From Actinomadura physcomitrii (GTDB lineage: Bacteria; Actinomycetota; Actinomycetes; Streptosporangiales; Streptosporangiaceae): a stretch of DNA of 64,000 nt. Positions 33,193 to 40,265 of this stretch are shown here, piece after piece. The stretch covers positions 83,595-147,594 of the forward strand of contig NZ_WBMS02000022.1 of assembly GCF_008923205.2 (NCBI RefSeq). The letters are read 5' to 3'. Position 1 is the first letter of the stretch. Every line of letters begins with the position of its first letter. The translations under genes were made by a program, and so were the position numbers. The notes below the pieces were generated by a model. It was not told the origin of the DNA. It searched no databases and saw only the letters and a list, made by a program, of their open reading frames with translations.

Positions 33193-34044
33193 ATGCCAAC
33201 GAGCGCACACGAGCTCCCGCTGGAGATGGTCCGCAACCGGCCCGAGCTCGTCCCCACGATCCTGCGGACCGTCTTCGACCTGGACATCCTCGGCGAACCC
33301 ACCATCACGTCCGAGAACTTCGCCGACCACAACCCGGCCGAACTCCGCTGCGACGCCACCGTCATGTTCGACACCGGAGACGAGCGCACCCACGGCGTCA
33401 TCGTCGAGTCTCAGCAGCGGTTCGACGGCGGCAAGCAGCACAGCTGGCCCGCCTACATCGCGCTGCTGCGGCTACGCCACAAGTGCGGCGCGACGCTGCT
33501 CGTCCTGTGCCCGGACGAGAACAGCGCCCGCAGATGCGCCGCCCCCATCGACATGGGCCACCCGAACTGGGTGCTCGAACCCCTCACCGTCCACCCCGGC
33601 ATGCTCCCCCCGATCACCGACCCCGACCAAGCCGCCCGCATGCCCGAACTCGCCGTCCTCAGCGCCCCCGCGCACGCCGACGGCCCGCACGCATCCGCCG
33701 TGGTCAGCGCCGTCGCCGCGGCCATCGACACCCTCACCGGAGACACCGGCCCTCTGTACCATGACTACCTGAGGACGCTGCTCTCCGACGCTGCCCGCAA
33801 GCTCCTGGAGGACACTGTGAAGACCACCGGCTACGAGTGGCAGTCAGACTTCGCCAAAAACCACATCGCCGAGGGCCGCGCCGAGGGCGAGGCTAAGTCG
33901 GTGCTGCTGGTTCTAGAGGCGCGCGATCTCGCCGTGCCCGACCACGTCCGCGAACGCATCACCGCCTGCACCGACACCGACCAACTCGAACGCTGGATCC
34001 AGCGCGCCGCGACCATCGACCACGCCGACCAACTCTTCGACTGA
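33193..34044 (+). CDS. Rpn/PD-(D/E)XK nuclease-like protein
   Basis: A 283-residue protein of an actinobacterial family related to the Rpn/YhgA recombination-promoting nucleases. The PD-(D/E)XK core can be read as E50 and D54 (ELRCDATV) and E72-x-Q74 (IVESQ), then a helical middle. The C-terminal 70 residues (YEWQSDFAKNHIAEGRAEG, then ITACTDTDQLERWIQRA) form the tail module characteristic of the family. Biochemical activity in actinomycetes is unknown; a DNA-processing or phage-related role is inference. A frameshifted relative of the tail lies 114 bases downstream. Confidence 0.7.
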   Translation: MPTSAHELPLEMVRNRPELVPTILRTVFDLDILGEPTITSENFADHNPAELRCDATVMFDTGDERTHGVIVESQQRFDGGKQHSWPAYIALLRLRHKCGATLLVLCPDENSARRCAAPIDMGHPNWVLEPLTVHPGMLPPITDPDQAARMPELAVLSAPAHADGPHASAVVSAVAAAIDTLTGDTGPLYHDYLRTLLSDAARKLLEDTVKTTGYEWQSDFAKNHIAEGRAEGEAKSVLLVLEARDLAVPDHVRERITACTDTDQLERWIQRAATIDHADQLFD

Positions 34045-34051
34045 CGCCCCT

Positions 34052-34081
34052 GGCCGCCCCCGCCACCAAGCGGGGGCGGCC
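34052..34081. terminator. Hairpin after the Rpn-like gene
   Basis: Perfect 12-bp stem GGCCGCCCCCGC / GCGGGGGCGGCC with loop CACCAA, eight bases after the stop codon. Confidence 0.8.
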
Positions 34082-34157
34082 ATCCACAGACGGACGCCAC
34101 CGACACCCTGCGGCCTGCGCACATCCACAGCGTGCACCGCTCTCGCGGAAAGAGACC

Positions 34158-34396
34158 ATGGACCTCAAGAACTACGAGTGGCAGTCAGACTTCGCCAAGA
34201 AGTACATCGCCCAGGGTTACCGCGAGGGATTTCGCGAGGGCATGGCCAGGTGGTGTTGCGGGTTCTCGACAGGCGGGGAGTCGTCGTCACTGATGAGATG
34301 CGCGGGCGGATCACCGGTTGCGAGGACGTCGAACAGCTTGAGCGCTGGCTCGAACGCGCGGTCCGCATGGACGTCGGCGACAGCCTGTTCGGCTGA
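34158..34396 (+). pseudogene. Frameshifted tail fragment of an Rpn-like protein
   Basis: From ATG 34158 the frame reads NYEWQSDFAKKYIAQGYREG, nearly the tail module of the upstream full-length gene, then leaves homology at about 34241. In the +2 frame similarity resumes: QVVLRVLDRRGVVV, then ITGCEDVEQLERWLERA to DSLFG and a stop at 34396. Deletion of one C in a CCC run (GCC-CAG to GCCAG) explains it. The catalytic N-terminal domain is absent. It is a decayed partial copy, probably from duplication. Confidence 0.82.
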
Positions 34397-34441
34397 TGTG
34401 GTCTCGGCTCCGGCCTGTGCCGGGCGGGCCGGTCCGTTGAG

Positions 34442-35224
34442 GTGAGCGGGGTGCTGGCTGGGCGGGTGGCGGTCGTCACGGGGGTCGGGCGGCGGGCCGG
34501 GATCGGGTTCGCGGTCGCGCGGGAGCTGCTGGCGGCCGGGGCGAGCGTGCTGGTGCAGTCGTGGACGCCGCACGACGAGGAGCAGCCGTGGGGAGCCGAT
34601 CCGGTCGAAGAGGTGCTCGGTGCGCTCGGCGGGGTGGGGCCGCGGTTGGTCCATGTCGAGGCGGACTTCGCCGAGGCGGACGCACCGGGACGGGTCGTCC
34701 GGCGGGCGGTGGAGGTGTTCGGGGCGGTCGATGTGGTGGTGGCGAACCATGCGCGCAGCGCCGAGCAGGCGCTTGCGGAGGTCACGGCCGACGAGCTGGA
34801 CCGGTGCTGGGCGGTGAACGCCCGGGCGAGCGTGCTGCTCGCCCAGGCGTTCGCGGAGGTCCATGACGACGCGCGGCCGGGCGGGCGGATCGTGCTGTTC
34901 ACCTCGGGGCAGCATCTCGGGCCGATGGGGCGGGAGATCCCGTACGCGGTGAGCAAGGGGGCAATCCACCAGATGACGCTGACGCTGGCGGACGTGCTGG
35001 CCGACCGGGGCGTCACGGTCAACGCGGTCAATCCAGGGCCGGTGGACACCGGGTGGGCGGACGAGGAGCTGACCGCGCGGGTCGCGGGGGCGCTGCCGTT
35101 CGGCCGGTGGGGGCGGCCGGACGACGTGGCGCGGCTGGTGCGGTGGCTGGTGTCGGACGAGGGGCGGTGGATCACCGGCCAGGTGATCAACTCTGAGGGG
35201 GGTTTCCGGCGGTGGAGCCTTTGA
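34442..35224 (+). CDS. Short-chain dehydrogenase/reductase
   Basis: A 260-residue SDR. The cofactor site reads TGVGRRAGIG (variant of TGxxxGxG), the NAG-equivalent is ANHARS, and the active-site pair is in YAVSKGA; the typical C-terminal segment WITGQVINSEGG is present. The family oxidises or reduces alcohols/ketones with NAD(P)H; some close relatives are enoyl-ACP-reductase-like. It starts at GTG 34442 behind TTGAGG. The 3' end overlaps the convergent MFS gene by 38 bases. Confidence 0.88.
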   Translation: MSGVLAGRVAVVTGVGRRAGIGFAVARELLAAGASVLVQSWTPHDEEQPWGADPVEEVLGALGGVGPRLVHVEADFAEADAPGRVVRRAVEVFGAVDVVVANHARSAEQALAEVTADELDRCWAVNARASVLLAQAFAEVHDDARPGGRIVLFTSGQHLGPMGREIPYAVSKGAIHQMTLTLADVLADRGVTVNAVNPGPVDTGWADEELTARVAGALPFGRWGRPDDVARLVRWLVSDEGRWITGQVINSEGGFRRWSL

Positions 35225-36431
35225 GGAGGAGGCCGCCGACGGCGAGCAGGACGAGGACGATCACCGCGCCGCCGTAGGCGTCGGCGGTGTCGCGCAGGCC
35301 GATGTGCGTGGTGGCGAAGCCGGCGGCGATGGCGGGGAGGCTGAAGGCGAGGTAGCTGAGGGTGTAGACGGTCGCGAAGAGGGCGGCGCGGCGGGCCGGT
35401 TCGGCGAGGGACGCGGCGATGCGGAAGGCGCCGAGGAACGCGGCGCCGAAGCCGAGGCCCGAGATCACGGTGGCGGTGAAGAACAGCGGCGTGGACGCGG
35501 TGGCGAGCGCGGTGAGGGTGAGGGCGAGGCCCACGGCGAGGACGACCGAGCCGCCGATCATCATGGGCCGGGGGCGGCGGGCGCCGGTCCCGATGACGGC
35601 GCCGGCGCTGGCGGCCATGAGCGCGAAGACGACCAGGCCGCCGACGAGGTGGCTGCGGACGCCGAGGACGCCGGCGGCGAGCGAGGGGCCGAGCGACATG
35701 TAGAGGCCGACGACGCTCCAGGTCGCGATCAGGCTCGGGACGATCAGCACGAAGGTGCCGCGGGCGCCGCGGGGGACGCTGACCTGCGGGCGCAGCGAGG
35801 CGAGCGCGCCGGGACGGCGGGCGGACGTCTCCGGCATGGCGAGGATGCCCGCGACGGCGAGGGCGCAGAGCGCGGCGAGCAGCCAGTAGACGAGGGTGGT
35901 CGGCGCGGGCGCGTACTGGACCAGCAGGCCGGAGCCGAGGGCGCCGGCGCCGAGGCCGATGCCGGGGGTGGCGCTGTTGACCAGGGACGCGAGGCGCTGG
36001 TCGTGCGGGGGTTGCAGGTCGACGAGGCCGGCGCTGATAGCGCCGGTGGCGGTGCCGGTCGCGAGGCCCTGCAGGATGCGGGCGGTGACGAGCCAGCCGA
36101 CGCCGTCCGCGGCGACGAACAGCAGCATGGCGGCGACCTGGGCGATCAGGGCGGCGGCGAGGACGGGACGGCGGCCGATGTGGTCGGAGAGGGCGCCGAC
36201 GGTGACGAGGGCGGCCAGCAGCGCGAGCGCGTAGACGGCGAAGACGACGGTGAGGGTGGTCGCCGAGAACTTCCATTCGTCCTGGTAGACGACGTAGAGG
36301 GGGGACGGTGCGGCGGCCGCGGCCATGAAGGCGAGGAGGGTGGCGGCGAGGGTCCAGAAGGCGGCGGCGCGGGGCAGCCGGCGGGAGCGGGGGCCCGAGG
36401 CGGGTTCGGCGGCCGGGAGGGCGGTGGTCAC
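35187..36431 (-). CDS. MFS transporter (drug/small-molecule efflux type)
   Basis: A 414-residue inner-membrane protein with about 12 hydrophobic helices and the MFS loop motif GALSDHIGRRPV after helix 2 and an RILQGLATG helix 4. It begins at GTG 36431 with AGGAG six bases before it. It diverges from a TetR gene over a 90-base gap holding two copies of an operator, the classic arrangement of a repressor-controlled efflux pump. Substrate unknown. Confidence 0.9.
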   Translation of the reverse strand: MTTALPAAEPASGPRSRRLPRAAAFWTLAATLLAFMAAAAAPSPLYVVYQDEWKFSATTLTVVFAVYALALLAALVTVGALSDHIGRRPVLAAALIAQVAAMLLFVAADGVGWLVTARILQGLATGTATGAISAGLVDLQPPHDQRLASLVNSATPGIGLGAGALGSGLLVQYAPAPTTLVYWLLAALCALAVAGILAMPETSARRPGALASLRPQVSVPRGARGTFVLIVPSLIATWSVVGLYMSLGPSLAAGVLGVRSHLVGGLVVFALMAASAGAVIGTGARRPRPMMIGGSVVLAVGLALTLTALATASTPLFFTATVISGLGFGAAFLGAFRIAASLAEPARRAALFATVYTLSYLAFSLPAIAAGFATTHIGLRDTADAYGGAVIVLVLLAVGGLLLKGSTAGNPPQS

Positions 36432-36440
36432 GGCGGACTC

Positions 36441-36511
36441 CTAAAGCAAAGATATTAGCTTTAGCAGACGGTACCCGTCCTCCGGCGCTAAAGCAAAGGA
36501 TATTGCGTTAA
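36441..36511. promoter_or_regulatory. Two TetR operator copies in the divergent promoter
   Basis: CTAAAGC-10 bases-GCTTTAG at 36441-36464 is palindromic, and CTAAAGCAAAGGATATTGCGTTAA at 36488-36511 (given here in two readings of the same repeat) is a near copy. Both contain CTAAAGCAAA(G)GATATT. They cover the promoters of the MFS gene and of the TetR gene. Confidence 0.8.
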
Positions 36512-36521
36512 CCTGGGCGCC

Positions 36522-37103
36522 ATGAGCACCGGCACCCGTTCCACGAAGGCGCGGCCCGGCGGGCGCAGCGCCCGCGTCCGGGACGCGGTCCACCAGGCGG
36601 TCACCGAGCTGATCTGCGAGCGCGGCGCCGACCGGGTCACGATCCCGCTGGTCGCGGGGCGCGCGGGGGTCAATCCGACGACCGTCTACCGGCGCTGGGG
36701 CACCGTGCCCGCGCTGCTGGCCGAGGTGGCCGCCAAGGAGCTGGACGCCGACGCCCCGCCCCCGCCGAGCGGCGACCTGCGCGCCGACCTCGCGGCGTAC
36801 GCCGAGTGGGACCTGGCGCATCTGTCGCGTCCGGGCGGCATCGCGTTCTTCCGCGCGGAGGTCGCGGCGGACCTCGACGAGCGCAAGGCGGGCCTGCGCG
36901 AGTGCCTGCGGCAGGTGAACGACGCGCTGGAGGCGATCGTCGCCGCGGCGCGGGCGGGCGGCGAGGCCGACCCGCCGCCGGTCGAGGAGATCATCGACCG
37001 AGTGGTGGCGCCGCTGTACTTCCGGGTCGTCTTCTCGGTCCCGGGCACCGACGCCCGCGTCGCCAGGCGGCTGGCCGAGGAGTTCCTCGACGGGCGGTCC
37101 TGA
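36522..37103 (+). CDS. TetR-family repressor of the divergent MFS gene
   Basis: A 193-residue regulator with helix-turn-helix residues 20-65 (VTIPLVAGRAGVNPTTVYRRW) and a TetR_C-like ligand domain of the YxaF/C33 kind. Position opposite the MFS gene and the doubled operator between them imply it represses both itself and the pump. The ligand is probably the pump substrate. Confidence 0.9.
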   Translation: MSTGTRSTKARPGGRSARVRDAVHQAVTELICERGADRVTIPLVAGRAGVNPTTVYRRWGTVPALLAEVAAKELDADAPPPPSGDLRADLAAYAEWDLAHLSRPGGIAFFRAEVAADLDERKAGLRECLRQVNDALEAIVAAARAGGEADPPPVEEIIDRVVAPLYFRVVFSVPGTDARVARRLAEEFLDGRS

Positions 37104-37105
37104 CC

Positions 37106-37135
37106 GGGACGCGACGGCCCCCGGCGCCGCGTCCC
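37106..37135. terminator. Hairpin between convergent genes
   Basis: GGGACGCG (37106-37113) pairs with CGCGTCCC (37128-37135), with additional weak pairing inside the 14-base loop. It separates the TetR stop from the convergent methyltransferase stop. Confidence 0.6.
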
Positions 37136-37145
37136 GTGGTCGAGA

Positions 37146-37952
37146 TCAGGCGCGGCAGATGATCTCGCCGTGCACGACGGAGTACCAGCCGTCCTCCGCG
37201 GCGGCCCACTCCTTCCATCCCTCGTACACGCGCTGCAGTTCCTCGCGGGTGGCGTGGCCGCCGGCGACGGCCTTGTCGGCGAGGGACGAGTCCCGCATCC
37301 GGCCGCCCCACGACTCGCTCCACCACTCGCGCTCCTCGGGGGTGGCGTAGCACCAGGCCGACGCGGACGCGGTGACGTCGGTGAACCCGGCCCGCCGCGC
37401 CCAGGAGACCAGCCGGCGTCCGGCGTGCGGCTCGCCGCCGTTGCCGCGCGCCACTTTGTCGTAGATGTCCAGCCAGGGGGCCATGGCCTCGGGCTCCGGA
37501 TACCAGATCATGGTGCCGAAGTCGGCCTCGCGGGCGGCGACGATGCCGCCGGGCTTGGCGACCCGGCGCATCTCGGCCAGCGCCCGCACGGGGTCGGCGA
37601 TGTGCTGCAGCACCTGGTGGGCGTGGACGACGTCGAAGGTGCCGTCGGGGAAGTCCAGGTCGTGGACGTCGGCGACGGCGAACTCGACGTTGGCCGCGCC
37701 CTTGGCCTCGGCGTTGCGGCGCGCGTCGGCCAGGACGACCTCGGCGGCGTCGGTGGCGACGACGCGTCCGGGCGCGACCAGCTCGGCCAATCCGGCGGTG
37801 ATGGTGCCCGGACCGCAGCCGACGTCCAGGACCGACATCCCGGCGCGCAAGTGCGGGACCAGGTAGGCGGCGGAGTTCTCGACGGTGCGCCACCGGTGCG
37901 CGCTCAGCACGTTCGCGTGGTGGCCGTGGGTGTAGGTCGCGTTCGCGGACAT
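37146..37952 (-). CDS. Class I SAM-dependent methyltransferase
   Basis: A 268-residue methyltransferase of the UbiE/Methyltransf_11 type: motif I VLDVGCGPGTITAGLAEL, motif II-like DAAEVVLADARRNAE, post-II HAHQVLQHIADPVRAL. The family methylates small molecules; the acceptor is not predictable. I chose ATG 37952 (GAGAGG eight bases upstream) over GTG 37961. An AT-rich palindrome lies 40 bases before the start. Confidence 0.9.
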   Translation of the reverse strand: MSANATYTHGHHANVLSAHRWRTVENSAAYLVPHLRAGMSVLDVGCGPGTITAGLAELVAPGRVVATDAAEVVLADARRNAEAKGAANVEFAVADVHDLDFPDGTFDVVHAHQVLQHIADPVRALAEMRRVAKPGGIVAAREADFGTMIWYPEPEAMAPWLDIYDKVARGNGGEPHAGRRLVSWARRAGFTDVTASASAWCYATPEEREWWSESWGGRMRDSSLADKAVAGGHATREELQRVYEGWKEWAAAEDGWYSVVHGEIICRA

Positions 37953-37992
37953 CGGGATCACCTCTCTGCCGGTGCCTGCACCCTACGCCGAC

Positions 37993-38009
37993 TTCTCAAA
38001 ATTTGAGAA
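37993..38009. promoter_or_regulatory. AT-rich palindrome TTCTCAAAATTTGAGAA
   Basis: A perfect 8-1-8 inverted repeat upstream of the methyltransferase gene, with a further TCTCAA half-site at 38014. In the leftward direction TTGAGA (-35-like) precedes it. Probably an operator for an unlinked repressor. Confidence 0.7.
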
Positions 38010-38041
38010 CTGGGTCTCAATATATAAGACACCTGGACATG

Positions 38042-38080
38042 CGAGAGGGGGCCGGGGCACGATGCCCCGGCCCCCTCTCG
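38042..38080. terminator. Very strong hairpin after the small ORF
   Basis: An 18-bp perfect stem CGAGAGGGGGCCGGGGCA / TGCCCCGGCCCCCTCTCG with a three-base loop. It lies 58 bases past the stop of the leftward small gene and insulates it from the methyltransferase promoter. Confidence 0.85.
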
Positions 38081-38138
38081 GAGCCGATCCGTCAGGCGGC
38101 CGCCGTCAGGCCGCCTTGCCGCTGTGTCCGTGTCCTCG

Positions 38139-38369
38139 TCAGGCCGCCAGGGCGATGCGCCGGCCGGCGACGCGCCGCGCGGCGGGGACCGCCGGGACGG
38201 CCGCCGCGGCGGGCAGCGGTTCGATCACCGCCAGCGCCGGCGGAACCTCGGCGTAGGCGTTCAGCGTCGCGTGGGTGAGTTCGGTGAGCCACGGCTGCAC
38301 GATGGTCCGCTCGGCGGGCCCGTCCAGCCGTGGGTGGGTGAGATGGAATGTGCCGGTCGCTTCGCTCAC
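38139..38369 (-). CDS. Small unknown protein, 76 residues
   Basis: Starting at GTG 38369 behind AAGGAAGGGG, the frame gives MSEATGTFHLTHPRLDG followed by a middle with QPWLTELTHATLNAY and an Ala/Val/Pro/Arg-rich tail ending RRIALAA. A longer start at GTG 38420 is possible. There is no membrane helix or Cys. Support for a real gene is the ribosome site, the strong terminator behind it and a promoter-like TTGTGA...TATG upstream. I do not recognise the family; a peptide precursor or a small structural protein are both possible. Confidence 0.5.
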   Translation of the reverse strand: MSEATGTFHLTHPRLDGPAERTIVQPWLTELTHATLNAYAEVPPALAVIEPLPAAAAVPAVPAARRVAGRRIALAA

Positions 38370-38559
38370 TGTCGACACCCCTTCCTTGACCCGGCGGCCC
38401 CGCGCCTGTGCAATGGCCACCGGTTGTCACATACCCCTAGGTACGTAGTCACAAGCCACTCGGTTCGGCGGCTGTTCCCAAGCGCCCCAGGTTGTCCCCT
38501 AAGTCACAGCCCAACCTAGAGCCCGCCTCGGACATTCTTCGAACGCTTATTCGGTCAGT

Positions 38560-39029
38560 CGAGCCCCGGCTCGTCGCGGGCCCGGACGCGGCGGACCCGC
38601 CGCGCGTGGTGATCGTCACGACGTTCGACATGGACGAGTACGTGTACGGGGCGCTGCGCGGCGGCGCGGTCGGGTTCCTGCTGAAGGACAGCGGGCCGGC
38701 GCTGCTGGTGGAGGCGGTGCGGGCGGCGGCGAACGGGGAGGCGCTGGTGTCCCCGTCGATCACCGTGCGGCTGCTGGAGCACCTGGCGCGCCCGCCCCGC
38801 AGTCGGGCCGGGCACCGCGCCGGCGCCGCCCCGCGAGCGGCCGACGGAGCGGGAGCTGGAGGTGATCCGGCTCGTCGCGCGGGGCCGCACGAACGAGGAG
38901 ATCGCCGGGGAGCTGTTCGTGTCGCTGTCCACGGTGAAGACGCACCTCGGCAGCGTGCACCGCAAGCTGGGGGCGCGGAACCGGGTCGAGGTGGCGGCGT
39001 GGGCGTGGGAGTCTGGGCTGACGGCCTGA
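38560..39029 (+). pseudogene. NarL/LuxR response regulator, 5' truncated and frameshifted
   Basis: The remnant begins in the middle of the receiver domain (VVIVTTFDMDEYVYGALRGG, FLLKDSGPALLVEAV), so the phosphorylated Asp region is gone. After LLEHLARPP the reading frame changes in the linker near 38800, and the intact LuxR-type helix-turn-helix (LVARGRTNEEIAGELFVS, STVKTHLGSVHRKLG) is read in another frame to TGA 39027-39029. No sensor kinase is adjacent. Missing phosphoacceptor plus frameshift make it non-functional. Confidence 0.85.
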
Positions 39030-39134
39030 TCGCTCCCGGACGGGAGGCACGGCGCGCACTTCGCGGAGGCGGCGCGCACATCGCAGAAGCACGGGGGAAC
39101 GGCACTGGCACCGGAGTCGATCGACGGCATCCCC

Positions 39135-39467
39135 GTGACCGTTGTGGTCGTGTGGATCCTGGGCGCCACTGGATGGGGGGTGGTCCTCGCGGGGCTGCGC
39201 CGCGGGCTGCGCGGCCGGGACCGGGGACCGGCGCTGTTCGCGCACACCGCCACCCCGGCGGGCGTCGTCCTGATGTTCGCGGTGCTCGGATACGGGTCGC
39301 TGTACGCGACGATCGCGCTGGCCGCGGAGTGGTGGTCGCTGGCGGTGGTGACGGGTTTCCGGCCGGCCCGGCTGGTGGCCGGCGGCGGGCTGCGGCGGCT
39401 GGCCGCGTGGCTGCTGCTGACCGCCGCCGTGACGTATGCGGCGGGACGGGTCGTCCTCGGCGGGTAG
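39135..39467 (+). CDS. Small predicted membrane protein
   Basis: A 110-residue frame from GTG 39135 with three hydrophobic segments (VVVWILGATGWGVVLAG, GVVLMFAVLGYG, LLLTAAVTYAAG) and Arg-rich loops in alternating position. No good ribosome site precedes it and I know no family. It lies between the dead response regulator and the DUF4328 gene. It could be a real small membrane protein or a remnant. Confidence 0.4.
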   Translation: MTVVVVWILGATGWGVVLAGLRRGLRGRDRGPALFAHTATPAGVVLMFAVLGYGSLYATIALAAEWWSLAVVTGFRPARLVAGGGLRRLAAWLLLTAAVTYAAGRVVLGG

Positions 39468-39587
39468 CGGCGGGCCCGCACCTGAAGATCCGCTGGAAGA
39501 GCGTGAACCCTTCGGGGGCCAACCCACTCAAACCTACGTAGTATCCGAAGCAGCGAACGGTAAAAAGGGGCCCTCGGAGGTGAAACC

Positions 39588-40265
39588 ATGCCGTGTGCGC
39601 TATGCGGCGACATCATCCCGTCCGAGGTCGCCCGGTGCCCGGCGTGCGGGGCCTGGGCGCGGCGCCGCGACTTCCGCGCGGTCGGGGTGGCGGTGTTCAT
39701 GCTGCTGGGCTTCGACGCGTTCGTCTCGCTCGGGTCGGGGATCAGCCTGCTGCGGATGGCGCGCCCGCTGCACGACGCGACCCATGACACCTATGACGCG
39801 TCCGTGACGGACAAGGCCCTCGCGCCGTACCAGGACGTGTTCCTGATCGGCGCGATCATGGCCGCGGTGACCGGGATGCTGTACCTGGCGTGGCTGTGGC
39901 GCGCGTACGGGCAGTCGCCGGGGCCGCACCGGCACCACCGCGCGTGGGTCCTGTTCGGGTGGTTCTGCCCGGTGGTGAACCTGTGGCTGCCGCCGCGCAT
40001 GGTGTACGAGGTGTGGGTGAACAGCGGCCGGTACCGGACGGCGGAGCGGCAGGCGGCGGGCCTCGTCGTGGCCGGCTGGTGGGGGTGCGCGCTCGTCGGG
40101 CTGCTGCTCGCCCGGATGTTCGGCCATGGCAGTGTCGACACGCTCGCGGACGCCCGGTTCGACGTGCACGTTGGTGTCGCCGCGTCCGCGTTCCAGGCGC
40201 TCGCCGCCGCGCTGTGCATGGCGACGGTCTTCCAGATCACCCGCCTCCAGGTGAAGGGCGACTAG
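39588..40265 (+). CDS. DUF4328 membrane protein with N-terminal zinc ribbon
   Basis: A 225-residue protein. Residues 3-20 hold two Cys pairs (CALC and CPAC), a zinc-ribbon-like start; then four hydrophobic helices and the DUF4328 core (GWFCPVVNLWLPPRMVYEVW). Start is well supported by GGAGGTGAAACC. DUF4328 function is unknown; members are common in actinomycetes. Its stop overlaps that of the convergent dnaE2 (CTAG, 40262-40265). Confidence 0.88.
   Translation: MPCALCGDIIPSEVARCPACGAWARRRDFRAVGVAVFMLLGFDAFVSLGSGISLLRMARPLHDATHDTYDASVTDKALAPYQDVFLIGAIMAAVTGMLYLAWLWRAYGQSPGPHRHHRAWVLFGWFCPVVNLWLPPRMVYEVWVNSGRYRTAERQAAGLVVAGWWGCALVGLLLARMFGHGSVDTLADARFDVHVGVAASAFQALAAALCMATVFQITRLQVKGD

Noticed and set aside
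38449..39790. Leftward frames over the LuxR remnant
   Set aside because: No ribosome site or family motif; low-complexity Pro/Arg/Ser antisense translation.
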